NCBI GenBank assembly: GCA_947452555.1
Contig: CANGDH010000001.1
Span: forward strand, 372,001-436,000
Direction: 5' to 3'
Length of the DNA stretch: 64,000 nucleotides
DNA from: Bacteroidota bacterium
GTDB lineage: Bacteria; Bacteroidota; Bacteroidia; Chitinophagales; Chitinophagaceae
Shown: piece by piece, positions 1 to 9,205 of the stretch
Numbering within the stretch: position 1 is the stretch's first letter
Layout of the letters: every line of letters begins with the position of its first letter
Position numbers and translations under genes: made by a program
The notes under the pieces: model-generated
Databases searched by the model: none
What the model saw: the letters and a program-made list of their open reading frames with translations, nothing else
Told to the model about the DNA's origin: nothing

Positions 1-62
1 TCTGTACTGGTAGATTCTTCTCCAGTTAAATTCACTTCAATATCTTCTTCTCTGTTTCGCAT
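1..62 (-). CDS. Possible 5' end of a gene running off the window (MRNREEDIEVNLTGEESTST...)
   Basis: Open frame from an ATG (complement of 60-62) to the window edge; only about 20 codons visible. Confidence 0.35.
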   Translation of the reverse strand, partial: MRNREEDIEVNLTGEESTST

Positions 63-119
63 AGCGTTACATTTAAGTGAGCAATCGTTTTAATCTCTAT
101 GAACTTATATAAATTAAAC

Positions 120-146
120 AGCCACCCATTTTTCAATGAGGCGGCT
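120..146 (-). terminator. Hairpin 3' of fba (possible terminator)
   Basis: On minus strand AGCCGCC-T-CATT-GAAA-AATG-GGTGGCT, nearly fully paired; following T-run is weak. Confidence 0.45.
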
Positions 147-160
147 ATTTAAAATTTTGA

Positions 161-1228
161 TTAAGCGTTTTTGTTGATACAGTTTAAGTCTTCAAAAGAT
201 TGTTCTAATCTTTTAATAAATGACTCTTCTCCTTTTCTCAACCAAACTCTTGGATCGTAATATTTCTTATTCGGCTTTTCAGCTCCTTCAGGGTTTCCTA
301 ATTGAGTCTGTAAATAAGCTTCATTCTTTTTGTAGTATCCTAAAACACCTTCCCAGAAAGCCCATTGCAAATCGGTATCTAAGTTCATTTTGATTGCACC
401 ATATCCAATAGCTTCTCTAATTTGATTTTGAGGAGAACCAGAACCACCATGGAATACAAAGTATACTGGCTTAGGTGCAGTACCCATTGTTTTCTCAATA
501 TGTACTTGGCTATTGTGTAAGATCTCAGGCTTTAATTCAACATTTCCTGGACTGTATACACCGTGTACATTACCGAAAGCTGCTGCAACCGTAAATAGAT
601 TACCTACTTTACCTAATTCAGTATAAGCATAAGCAACGTGCTCAGGTTGTGTATATAACTTGTCGTTTTCAACACCACTGTTGTCAACTCCGTCTTCTTC
701 ACCACCTGTAACACCTAATTCAATTTCAATACCCATTCCCAATGGAGCCATACGTTTGAAAAATTCTACAGATGTTTGAATATTCTCTTCAATTGGTTCT
801 TCAGACAAATCCAACATATGTGAACTGAATAAAGGTTGACCATGTAATTTGTGATATTTTTCACTTTCGTCAATCAACGCACTAATCCATGGCAACCATT
901 TTTTAGAAGCGTGGTCTGTATGTAAAATAACAGGAACGCCATAAAATTTAGCTACTTGATGTACGTGTAAAGCACCTGCAATAGCACCTTGAATATTTGC
1001 TTGCAAATTATCATTTGGCATACCTTTTCCTGCGATAAATTGAGCACCACCATTTGAAAATTGAATTATAATAGGAGAGTTCACTTTTGCTGCTGTTTCA
1101 ATAGCTGCATTAATAGTATCTGTTCCAGTGGTATTCACTGCTGGAATTGCAAAATTGTTTGCTTTTGCATCGTTATACAAAGTTTCCAATTCTTTGCCGA
1201 ATAAAACACCTGCTCTGTACTTGCTCAT
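161..1228 (-). CDS. fbaA: Class II fructose-bisphosphate aldolase
   Basis: 355 aa; VILHTDHASKKWLPW, GVTGGEEDGVDN, VFHGGSGSP and KMNLDTDLQWAFW match class II FBA. Confidence 0.95.
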   Translation of the reverse strand: MSKYRAGVLFGKELETLYNDAKANNFAIPAVNTTGTDTINAAIETAAKVNSPIIIQFSNGGAQFIAGKGMPNDNLQANIQGAIAGALHVHQVAKFYGVPVILHTDHASKKWLPWISALIDESEKYHKLHGQPLFSSHMLDLSEEPIEENIQTSVEFFKRMAPLGMGIEIELGVTGGEEDGVDNSGVENDKLYTQPEHVAYAYTELGKVGNLFTVAAAFGNVHGVYSPGNVELKPEILHNSQVHIEKTMGTAPKPVYFVFHGGSGSPQNQIREAIGYGAIKMNLDTDLQWAFWEGVLGYYKKNEAYLQTQLGNPEGAEKPNKKYYDPRVWLRKGEESFIKRLEQSFEDLNCINKNA

Positions 1229-1246
1229 AGTTTATTATTTGAGTGA

Positions 1247-1262
1247 CAAATATACAAATTTA
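1247..1262 (-). promoter_or_regulatory. Two adjacent Bacteroidota -7-like boxes upstream of fba
   Basis: Minus strand reads TAAATTTGTATATTTG, two tandem TAnnTTTG matches 18-26 nt from the ATG. Confidence 0.5.
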
Positions 1263-1293
1263 GACCCAAACAGACGTTAGCCTGTTAAGGGGT

Positions 1294-2268
1294 TTACATA
1301 AAACCTTTACTTCTCATCCAGTCGTCATTATATACTTTTCCAATATATCTGCTTCCATGATCGTGGAATATACAAACTACAATATCGCTAGGCTTTAAAC
1401 GGTCTTTTAACTGCATTAATCCTTGAATACAAGCACCTGCACTATAACCACAAAAAAGTCCTTCTTGCTTTGCCAAACTTCTTGTCATAACCGCTCCATC
1501 TTTATCAGATACTTGCACAAAATGATCAATAACGGACATGTCATAATTAGCTGGAACAAAATCCTCACCGAATCCTTCTGCAACATAAGGTTGAACATAA
1601 TTCATATCCACTTCGCCAGTTTCAAAATAATGGGTCAATAAAGAACCAATTGGATCCACAGCCCAAATTTGAATTGCTGGGTTTTGTTCTTTTAAATATT
1701 TAGCAGTTCCAGTGATAGTTCCACCAGTTCCAGCAGTACATATTAAATGTGTGATTTTGCCTTGGGTTTGATTCCAAATTTCAGGACCTGTAGTCTCATA
1801 ATGCGCAAGACGATTTGCTAGGTTATCATATTGATTAAAGAAATAGGAGTTTGGGATGTCTACTGCTAATTTTCGAGCAACTGAATAATAACTTGCAGGG
1901 TCTTCAGGCGCCACATTGGTAGGACAAACAATAACTTCGGCACCTACTGCACGAAGGATATCCATTTTCTCTTTGCTCTGTTTGTCGGTAGTGGTAAAAA
2001 TACATTTGTAACCTTTTACAATAGCAGCTAATGCCAAACCCATGCCTGTGTTTCCACTAGTGCATTCAATGATGGTTCCGCCAGGTTTTAATTTACCATC
2101 TGCTTCTGCAACTTCTACCATTTTTAATGCCATTCTATCTTTAATGGAATTGCCTGGATTGAAGTAATCTACTTTAGCTAATATTGTTGCAGGTATATCG
2201 GATGTTATCTTATTAAGTCTTATAAGAGGAGTATTCCCAATAGTCTCTAAAATATTATTTAACCACAT
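1294..2268 (-). CDS. PLP-dependent cysteine synthase / cystathionine beta-synthase family protein
   Basis: IGNTPLIRLNK, NPGNSIKDRMA, ECTSGNTGMGLA and GTGGTITGTAKYLKE motifs. Confidence 0.9.
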   Translation of the reverse strand: MWLNNILETIGNTPLIRLNKITSDIPATILAKVDYFNPGNSIKDRMALKMVEVAEADGKLKPGGTIIECTSGNTGMGLALAAIVKGYKCIFTTTDKQSKEKMDILRAVGAEVIVCPTNVAPEDPASYYSVARKLAVDIPNSYFFNQYDNLANRLAHYETTGPEIWNQTQGKITHLICTAGTGGTITGTAKYLKEQNPAIQIWAVDPIGSLLTHYFETGEVDMNYVQPYVAEGFGEDFVPANYDMSVIDHFVQVSDKDGAVMTRSLAKQEGLFCGYSAGACIQGLMQLKDRLKPSDIVVCIFHDHGSRYIGKVYNDDWMRSKGFM

Positions 2269-2399
2269 AAGTTTACTTGTTAGTTACTTTGTGAAATTAA
2301 CTTAAAATTCTAGTATGCTAAGGAATGTTAGTAAAATACTGTAAAATGCAAATGGAAAAAGAAGAGGAAGATTGCTTTTTTGTAGAATTAATCGCAATT

Positions 2400-3341
2400 C
2401 TATAAGTTCTCAAAATTAGAAGTGATAATGTCGCAGAATTTAGTTTCTATCATTTTTTCTGCTAATAAGATCATGTTTCTGAATGCTTTTGCATTACTAA
2501 TACCATGACCAATAATTACTGGCTTATTTACTCCTAAAACTGGAGTGCCACCATAATTTTCAAAATGGAAACGTCCAAAGAAGGAATCGTTTCCTAAGTG
2601 CTGATGTGCAGCCGCTTCGTACATTGCTTCTGCAGTTTTAAGAATTACATTTCCAGTGAAACCATCACAAACAATTACGTCTGCTTTGTCATTGAAAAGA
2701 TCTCTTCCTTCTACATTGCCAATGAAGTTGATTGCTGTATTTTCTTTAAGTAAAGGGTAGGTAGCTTGCGCTAATAAATTTCCTTTTCCTTCTTCTTCCC
2801 CAACATTTAATAAACCTATAGTAGGTTGTTCAATGTTCAAGATATGTTTGGCGTATAAATTACCTAAAATGCCAAACTGATTTAATTGTTCAGGTTTACA
2901 ATCGGCGTTTAAACCAACGTCTACTAGTAAACCCGTCTTTCCGTTTAACTTAGGAAGTAAAGTGGCAATAGTTGGCCTCAACACACCTTTAATTGGTCTT
3001 ATACTAAACATAGCACCAACTAACATAGCACCAGTATTACCTGCACTTAAAAAAGCATCAATTTTTCCAGTAGCTAATAATCCAAATCCAATCGCAATAG
3101 ACGAGTTGGGTTTTTCTTTTAAAGCCTTGGTAGGATGTTCATGATAGCCAATTACTTCTGTTGCATGTACTACATGCAAAAATGGTGAAGAGATCCCATG
3201 TTGTTGAAATAATTCATTCAACTGGGTTTCTTCACCAATGCAGAATATGTTATTCTTAGAATTAGAAAGATATTGTTGTACACCTTTTACAGCTTCCAAT
3301 GGTGCAAAATCACCACCCATCATATCTATTCCGATATTCAT
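2400..3341 (-). CDS. plsX: Phosphate acyltransferase PlsX
   Basis: MNIGIDMMGGDFAPLEAVKG, SAGNTGAML, VCDGFTGNVILKTAEA; next to rpmF. Confidence 0.95.
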   Translation of the reverse strand: MNIGIDMMGGDFAPLEAVKGVQQYLSNSKNNIFCIGEETQLNELFQQHGISSPFLHVVHATEVIGYHEHPTKALKEKPNSSIAIGFGLLATGKIDAFLSAGNTGAMLVGAMFSIRPIKGVLRPTIATLLPKLNGKTGLLVDVGLNADCKPEQLNQFGILGNLYAKHILNIEQPTIGLLNVGEEEGKGNLLAQATYPLLKENTAINFIGNVEGRDLFNDKADVIVCDGFTGNVILKTAEAMYEAAAHQHLGNDSFFGRFHFENYGGTPVLGVNKPVIIGHGISNAKAFRNMILLAEKMIETKFCDIITSNFENL

Positions 3342-3353
3342 TCTAAGATTGAA

Positions 3354-3548
3354 TTAGGCTTTTAAAGGCGCTTTTTCAGATACTAATTTTCCTTTGTAGA
3401 ACAATTTTCCTTCTTGTACATGAGCACGGTGACGTACGTGGATTTCTCCTGTTGTACCATCTTTGCTCAATGTAACTTCTTGTGCTACATAGTGAGTTCT
3501 TCTTTTTGCACTACGTTGTTGTGAGTGTCTGCGTTTAGGATTAGGCAT
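3354..3548 (-). CDS. rpmF: 50S ribosomal protein L32
   Basis: MPNPKRRHSQQRSAKRRTHY. Confidence 0.95.
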   Translation of the reverse strand: MPNPKRRHSQQRSAKRRTHYVAQEVTLSKDGTTGEIHVRHRAHVQEGKLFYKGKLVSEKAPLKA

Positions 3549-3594
3549 CTCTTATGTTTTAAGTTTTTTATTAATATTTATTATTCAACCTTTT

Positions 3595-4209
3595 TTAATC
3601 TTCTTCATCATCACTCGCTGTTCGCGAGTTCTCATCAGACGCATTCGCGTCTTCTTCTTCATCGTTATCAAATTCTTTGAACTGATCCAGGCCTTTCCAA
3701 ATATGCTTGTCATTTACTTCTAATGGAGCGCCTTTCAATTTTGAAAGTGCTTCCAATGATTTTTGGTCACAAGTAGATTCGCCTTTTTCATTTTCCTTAC
3801 AAACATGTTGTAAAGGGATACTCAGAATTATGAATTCATATATCCAAGAAGCGATTGATAAATGACTTTCATTGCGATCAATGTAGTAAATATCAGGATC
3901 TTCTTCCTGGCTATTCATTGTATCAGGATCATCAACAAGCTTAACAATTAGTTTAAACTCGTCCCATAATTGAACCGTTAAGGGATTACCACAACGATCA
4001 CAAATGGTTTCGATTGTTCCATCAACATCGAATTGTAACTGCAAAAAACCTTGATGCTTGTCCAAAACAAGTTTAATATTTGTATCACAGTTAGTAAATT
4101 CTTGAGCACCAAAGTCAACAAAGAACTTGTCCTCAATACGGTAATTGAACTCATGTAATCCATGGGTGAGACCCACGAATGGAATATCAAAAGTTCTATT
4201 TTGGCCCAT
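3595..4209 (-). CDS. DUF177 / YceD family protein
   Basis: Position before rpmF-plsX; CDRCGNPL motif; acidic C-terminus. Confidence 0.8.
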   Translation of the reverse strand: MGQNRTFDIPFVGLTHGLHEFNYRIEDKFFVDFGAQEFTNCDTNIKLVLDKHQGFLQLQFDVDGTIETICDRCGNPLTVQLWDEFKLIVKLVDDPDTMNSQEEDPDIYYIDRNESHLSIASWIYEFIILSIPLQHVCKENEKGESTCDQKSLEALSKLKGAPLEVNDKHIWKGLDQFKEFDNDEEEDANASDENSRTASDDEED

Positions 4210-4222
4210 ATCCGTACTTTAA

Positions 4223-4237
4223 GGGACGGCAAAGTTA
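4223..4237 (-). promoter_or_regulatory. -7 promoter box for the DUF177-rpmF-plsX operon
   Basis: Minus strand TAACTTTGCCGTCCC 20 nt upstream of the start codon. Confidence 0.6.
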
Positions 4238-4293
4238 CTAAAATCCAATGAAAAGACAAAGTTTATCCTAATTTTAACGGTATAAATAATTTC

Positions 4294-5457
4294 ATGCAAA
4301 TTCGATCAAAAACAGGCATTTTATCTAGCGTCAAAACTTGTAGCTGGCTAGCTTGGGGTAGTATTGCCGTTTTTATTAATTTGATTCGGTTTTTCCCAGA
4401 TTGGATAAGTAAATTCTATACGCATATAATATTTCATAGTATGGGAATAGGACTACGAGCCATAAGTTCTTTAATACCTTTTGCAATTGGAGAATTACTT
4501 TATATAATAGTAGTTATATACTTGTTAATCAATATAATAAGATGGGTTAGCTCAATTAAAAAAATGAATGATTTTAATGAATTTTGGATGCCACTAATGT
4601 TAAACATTGTTTTTTGGCTACTTCAGGTTTATGTAGTTTTTCAGCTTATTTGGGGACTTAATTATCAGCAATCAAATCCAGCAAAACAATTCAATTTGAT
4701 AGTTGCTTCTAAGTATTCAGAGCAGGAAATGAACCAATTGTCCCTTGAACTTATAACAGAATTAAATAATACAAGATTATTATTAAGTGAAAGTGTAAAA
4801 GGGGAAAATGAGAAAGTTGATACTAAATTTTCAAAATTTAGTTTAAAATACATTTTTGAGAGGTCCATTATAGAATTTAAAAGTATCTCCAAGCAATACC
4901 CTTATTTAACGTATTCTATACCCGATCTAAAAGAAGCCCTATTCCCAAATTGGGGTGATAACTTGGGATATTTAGCATTTTATCAACCCATGACTGGGGA
5001 AGCGATAATTCGTTCGGATCTACCCATATTAGTTCAACCTTTTACAGTATGCCATGAGATTGCGCATCAATTAGGGTATGCATCTGAAACAGAGGCTAAT
5101 TTTATTGCTTATGTGGTAGCTTCTGAATCAAAAGACCCTTTATTTAAATATGCAATGCAGTTGCAACTATTCAGCTATAGTCAACAAGCTCAGTTAATTT
5201 TAATTGCAAAAACGGGCAATTTTGAAAAATGGAAACAAGTAGTTGCAAGAAATAAAGCTTTATTGTCTCCGATAGTATTAAAAGACAGGCAGTTTATTAA
5301 AGCATTCTTCGCAGAAAGGGAGTCAAAACGAGTTCCTGGATCAGAAAAAATCTATGATCAGTTTTTACGATGGAATAAACAAGCGAAAGGGATAGACAGT
5401 TATAATGATGTTTTATTATGGGCCCTAGCTTATAGAAAAACACCAAGCACAAAGTAG
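4294..5457 (+). CDS. DUF3810-like membrane protein with zinc-peptidase-like HEIAH motif
   Basis: N-terminal TM segments; FTVCHEIAHQLGYASETEANFIAY. Confidence 0.7.
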   Translation: MQIRSKTGILSSVKTCSWLAWGSIAVFINLIRFFPDWISKFYTHIIFHSMGIGLRAISSLIPFAIGELLYIIVVIYLLINIIRWVSSIKKMNDFNEFWMPLMLNIVFWLLQVYVVFQLIWGLNYQQSNPAKQFNLIVASKYSEQEMNQLSLELITELNNTRLLLSESVKGENEKVDTKFSKFSLKYIFERSIIEFKSISKQYPYLTYSIPDLKEALFPNWGDNLGYLAFYQPMTGEAIIRSDLPILVQPFTVCHEIAHQLGYASETEANFIAYVVASESKDPLFKYAMQLQLFSYSQQAQLILIAKTGNFEKWKQVVARNKALLSPIVLKDRQFIKAFFAERESKRVPGSEKIYDQFLRWNKQAKGIDSYNDVLLWALAYRKTPSTK

Positions 5458-5465
5458 GAATTTCC

Positions 5466-6002
5466 CTAAAACTTATTCTTCCACATCATACTCTCAATAG
5501 GCTTATCTGGCTGACCACTATATTTTGCATTTGCTTTTTGGTTATAGCTAACTTCAATTTCACCTTCAACTGGGAAGTAGATTAATTGTCCAATTGGCAT
5601 GCCTTTATAAATACGTACTGGCTGTTTAACTGAAATTTCTAAGGTCCAGTTTCCACAAAATCCAACATCGCCTTTACCTGCAGTAGCATGAATGTCAATG
5701 CCTAAACGACCAGTGGAAGATTTTCCTTCTAAAAAAGGAACATGGGCATGCGTTTCGGTATATTCTAATGTTACCCCTAGATAAAATCCAGATGGCTCTA
5801 ACACAAACCCTTCTTCAGGAATCTCAAAATAAGTAATGGTATTATGAGCCTTAGCGTCTAAGATATTATTATCATAGGTCGCCAGCCATTTTCCTAGATG
5901 TACGTCGTAACTGTTACTACCTAGGTCTTTGCGATCATAAGGAGTAATTACAATAGTGCCTTTTTCAATTTCTTCCAATATTCTTTTGTCAGATAAAATC
6001 AT
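5466..6002 (-). CDS. dcd: dCTP deaminase
   Basis: MILSDKRILEEIEKG, GKSSTGRLGIDIHATAGKGDVGFCGNWTLEI. Confidence 0.93.
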   Translation of the reverse strand: MILSDKRILEEIEKGTIVITPYDRKDLGSNSYDVHLGKWLATYDNNILDAKAHNTITYFEIPEEGFVLEPSGFYLGVTLEYTETHAHVPFLEGKSSTGRLGIDIHATAGKGDVGFCGNWTLEISVKQPVRIYKGMPIGQLIYFPVEGEIEVSYNQKANAKYSGQPDKPIESMMWKNKF

Positions 6003-6068
6003 CTTTGTGTATTTGTGTTAAATTTGAGGCTTCAAACCGCGGTGCAATCTAACTCAAAGCTTTTTTCT

Positions 6069-6695
6069 ATGCCTTTCTTTTATCAACAAAATATTAACGA
6101 GACCAATCATTTTGCCATTTGGGCTATTCAAGAGCCCCTTTCTTATTTTGAGGAGGAGATGGAATTATTGGTTGATATTCAAAATCCTGAAAGGAAAATT
6201 CAACATTTAGCAGCAAGATGGCTTTTAAAAATGATGATGCCAGAAATGGAATTAGATAAGATAGAAATTGCGCCAAATGGGAAACCGTGGATTCCGGGTG
6301 GTGATTTTCATTTTTCATTATCTCATTGTAAAGGTTATGCTGCGGTTGCTGTTAGTGATACTGATCCAATTGGGATGGACATCGAGATCATTCATGAGCG
6401 AATTCTTAAAGTAGCACATAAATTTTTACATAAATCTGAAAAAGAATTAGTGGATAGCTTGACACCAGAAAAACAATTAAAGCAATTAGCATTTTATTGG
6501 GCTGCGAAAGAAGCGATGTACAAAATGTTTGAACAAAATGGAATAGATTTTTCTGAACATTTTATTATAGAAGGAATTGCAGAAGGAACAGTAGGGGTAG
6601 TTCCAGCATTAATAAGACACAAGGAAGTAGTGCTTAAAGTGCAATTGAATTATTATTTTGAGGCAGATTTTGTTTGCGTTACAAGTTTGAGATAA
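6069..6695 (+). CDS. 4'-phosphopantetheinyl transferase superfamily protein
   Basis: FHFSLSHCKGYAAVAVS, GMDIEIIHERI, FYWAAKEAMYK; start moved from 6015 because a TAAATTTG box lies at 6019-6026. Confidence 0.88.
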   Translation: MPFFYQQNINETNHFAIWAIQEPLSYFEEEMELLVDIQNPERKIQHLAARWLLKMMMPEMELDKIEIAPNGKPWIPGGDFHFSLSHCKGYAAVAVSDTDPIGMDIEIIHERILKVAHKFLHKSEKELVDSLTPEKQLKQLAFYWAAKEAMYKMFEQNGIDFSEHFIIEGIAEGTVGVVPALIRHKEVVLKVQLNYYFEADFVCVTSLR

Positions 6696-6729
6696 TTCGA
6701 TTCCATGAGTTAAGTTGTTAAAGTATATG

Positions 6730-6744
6730 ACCAATGTCATTGGT
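6730..6744. promoter_or_regulatory. Perfect palindrome ACCAATG-T-CATTGGT
   Basis: 7-bp arms around a single T, about 90 bp upstream of the 6835 ORF. Confidence 0.4.
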
Positions 6745-6834
6745 GAATGGTTTAAATTATTGTCTCTTTATATAGACGAATAGTCTTTTATCAAAAGATT
6801 ATAATTTATTTTAAAGAATTATAAAATATAAATC

Positions 6835-7263
6835 ATGCCAAACGATAATAAATACAAATACTTAGTTTTATTGTTAAGCTCTAAGAAAGTTACACTTTAC
6901 ATGTATGACAAAGTAAACTTTGAAAAAATCAAATTAAATAGTGCTGATTCATTAGAGGCGTATGAAAGAGATATGCCAGAAAAAGTGGGACAGTTTTCCG
7001 ATCCTTCCGAGCATAAAGAAATATTGGTAAATAAGTTTTTGCACCATATAGATCAAGCATTAGGTGCAGTTTTAAATGCACATCCAAAACTGCCATTATT
7101 TGTTTTAGGAACTAAAAAAACAACAGGGCATTTTAATCAATTAACAAAGCATGCTAAAGCAGTTACTGAGTATATTGACGGAAATTACAATGAGAGTAGT
7201 TTATTTGAACTAAAAGAGTTGTTAGCGCCACATTTACGTGCGTTAGATTTTGTAAAGGAATAA
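6835..7263 (+). CDS. Small protein resembling part of the bacterial eRF1-like (baeRF) / hibernation-factor family
   Basis: YKYLVLLLSSKKVTLYMYD... plus HKEILVNKFLHHIDQALG and LPLFVLGTKKTTGHF, recalled as baeRF-like; no search run. Confidence 0.45.
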   Translation: MPNDNKYKYLVLLLSSKKVTLYMYDKVNFEKIKLNSADSLEAYERDMPEKVGQFSDPSEHKEILVNKFLHHIDQALGAVLNAHPKLPLFVLGTKKTTGHFNQLTKHAKAVTEYIDGNYNESSLFELKELLAPHLRALDFVKE

Positions 7264-7297
7264 TTATAATTCTGGTTTAACTATTTATTATTATAAT

Positions 7298-8500
7298 TTA
7301 TTCTTCTAAACTCAACAATTCGTCTTCGTCAAGAAAGTCTAGATGAATCGTATCTGAACCTGCTATGCCTTCAATTGAGCCTTTGATATGCATTGCATTA
7401 AGTAATACTTTTTCTAATTGCTTCTCGCGTGACTTCCAAAGTTTTTCCATTGCATCCCTTTCTTTTTGGATACTATGACGCATTTGTCTAAAACCTTCAC
7501 CAATGGCTTTCCATTGTTCGCCAAACTCATTGCCAGTTAAATAGTCGTAAAGCAAAGTCATTTTGTCGCCTTTGTTAACTTGACTTTTTTTAGTCTCGTA
7601 TATTTTTAATATAGCATTTCTAAGTAGGAGGGCAACGCTTTTGACTTCTTGAAAGGAACAAATATATACGCCGTCTTTTTCACCAAAACGATCCATGTCT
7701 TTTGGAAAAGTTTGCGTTACTATAATTGCGATGTCTGCACCTTGACTTCGCATGTCTGCTTTTAATTTTTCAATCCACTCTGCAGCAAAAGCAGTGGTTC
7801 TCTTGCTTTCATAAATAATTTTACCTGCTTCTTGTCCTAGACTGGTCCTAACTGTTTGAATACAATCTGCACCTCTAACACCTTTACCCACTTCTGAAAT
7901 ATGGTCAAAAGGAAAATTTGATTTTAATAATTCCTCTAGTAATAACTCCTGTACTTCGCCTTGCATTTGCATACTCCCTTGCTCGGCTTTGCGGCGCATC
8001 TCTTCCGCCAACTTTCTTTGATCCTCTATTTGCTTTTCTAATTCCTTAACTTTTAGAGAATGTTCTCGGTCTTTTAGGGATACTCTTTCAGCTTCTTCTT
8101 TTTGAATTTGAATCTTAAGCGTTTCTCTTTCAGTATTTAACTTTCTTTGTAATTCTAATTCTAATTCAGCTTCTTTGTCTTGAATGGCTTGAACCTTTTT
8201 CAAAAATTCCAATTCGTTTTGTCTAAATTCATTCACTTGCTTGGACATATTGCTTTCATTCTCTTGCATAATCTTAATCTTATGCTCATATTCCGATGCT
8301 AAATTTTTCTTTAGTTGTTCGCCTAGTTCTGTTTGAATTTTAATTTTCTGTGCTTCCAGTAATAGGCCGGTTTCTTCTTCTTTCTTTTTTTGCCAATCGG
8401 TCATTTTACCACGTAATTCTTTTTCAACCTCTTCTCTGATAGCATCAGTAGGTTCAAAACTATGTTGACATTTAGGACAAGAAACGGTATAGTTAGACAT
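7298..8500 (-). CDS. DUF2130 domain protein
   Basis: N-terminal CPKCQHSFEPTDA, long coiled coil, GADCIQTVRTSLGQEAGKIIYESKRTTAFAAEWIEKLKADMRSQGADIAIIVT. Confidence 0.88.
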   Translation of the reverse strand: MSNYTVSCPKCQHSFEPTDAIREEVEKELRGKMTDWQKKKEEETGLLLEAQKIKIQTELGEQLKKNLASEYEHKIKIMQENESNMSKQVNEFRQNELEFLKKVQAIQDKEAELELELQRKLNTERETLKIQIQKEEAERVSLKDREHSLKVKELEKQIEDQRKLAEEMRRKAEQGSMQMQGEVQELLLEELLKSNFPFDHISEVGKGVRGADCIQTVRTSLGQEAGKIIYESKRTTAFAAEWIEKLKADMRSQGADIAIIVTQTFPKDMDRFGEKDGVYICSFQEVKSVALLLRNAILKIYETKKSQVNKGDKMTLLYDYLTGNEFGEQWKAIGEGFRQMRHSIQKERDAMEKLWKSREKQLEKVLLNAMHIKGSIEGIAGSDTIHLDFLDEDELLSLEE

Positions 8501-8592
8501 ATGATATGGTATATTTAAACATTGGTTTTATTGTTTAATAAATAATTTTGGGAAATTATATCTATTAAAAATAAAATTTTTTTAAAAAATTG

Positions 8593-8679
8593 TGCGGAAG
8601 AGGAGATTCGAACTCCCACGCCCGGTTTATGAGCGCTACCACCTCAAGGTAGTGCGTCTACCAATTTCGCCACCTCCGC
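8593..8679 (-). tRNA. tRNA-Leu (anticodon GAG)
   Basis: GCGGAGG/CTTCCGC acceptor stem, CTACC-TTGAGGT-GGTAG anticodon arm, long variable arm, GTTCGAATC T-loop; CCA not encoded. Confidence 0.95.
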
Positions 8680-8794
8680 TGATGTTTCAAAAATAGTCAA
8701 AAAAACAGGAAAGTAGACAGGTATATTTCCCCGTCAATTGTATATAACTAACCCCTAGAAATCGTATGTGCCCATTTTAGTCCATAAAAAAAGC

Positions 8795-8916
8795 GTTGTA
8801 AATAACGTACAATGCATAATAACTTGTGGTAGATGTGCAACGTTTTTCAAAAATGTGGTATGAAACGTACAAAACACTAAATGATGTGGACGATACGTAA
8901 CGGTTTAAAAAGTAAT
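8795..8916. repeat. Imperfect ~29-31 bp periodic array (4 units)
   Basis: Units begin GTTGTAAATAACGTACAA (8795), GTGGTAGATGTGCAACG (8826), GTGGTATGAAACGTACAA (8855), GTGGACGATACGTAACG (8886). Confidence 0.5.
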
Positions 8917-9007
8917 ATTTTTATGATTACTTTTTATATAAAATAATGTTGAATAGGGCTTACTTTTTAAAAAAATAGAAAAAAGAAATTCCTAAATTCA
9001 GAAAAAA

Positions 9008-9047
9008 GAAAACCCTAAACAATCTATTGTAAGATTTTAGGGTTTTC
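9008..9047. terminator. Inverted repeat, terminator-like
   Basis: GAAAACCCTAAA ... TTTAGGGTTTTC perfect 12-bp arms, alternative inner AATCT/AGATT pairing. Confidence 0.5.
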
Positions 9048-9079
9048 TTCAACAATTTCTTGAACAATTCATCTCATTA

Positions 9080-9198
9080 TACCTTTAATAACTTCTTTCA
9101 AATATGCCTTTCGTAAAATACTTCAAAATACCTTTCGTATTATATTTAAAATACCTTTCGATATATATTTCAAATAGAATTACAAATATTTTTAAAAG
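9080..9198. repeat. Imperfect 23-25 bp tandem repeat array (4 clear units plus a degenerate fifth)
   Basis: Units start at 9080, 9105, 9129, 9152 and 9175, e.g. TACCTTTCGTATTATATTTAAAA and TACCTTTCGATATATATTTCAAA. Confidence 0.65.
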
Positions 9199-9205
9199 AA
9201 TTCAA

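Noticed and set aside
3978-4259. 93-aa ORF overlapping the DUF177 gene in another frame
   Set aside because: The DUF177 frame has family motifs and operon context; this one does not.
8795-9198. CRISPR array
   Set aside because: Repeats are imperfect, contiguous and lack conserved direct repeats with unique spacers; no cas genes nearby.
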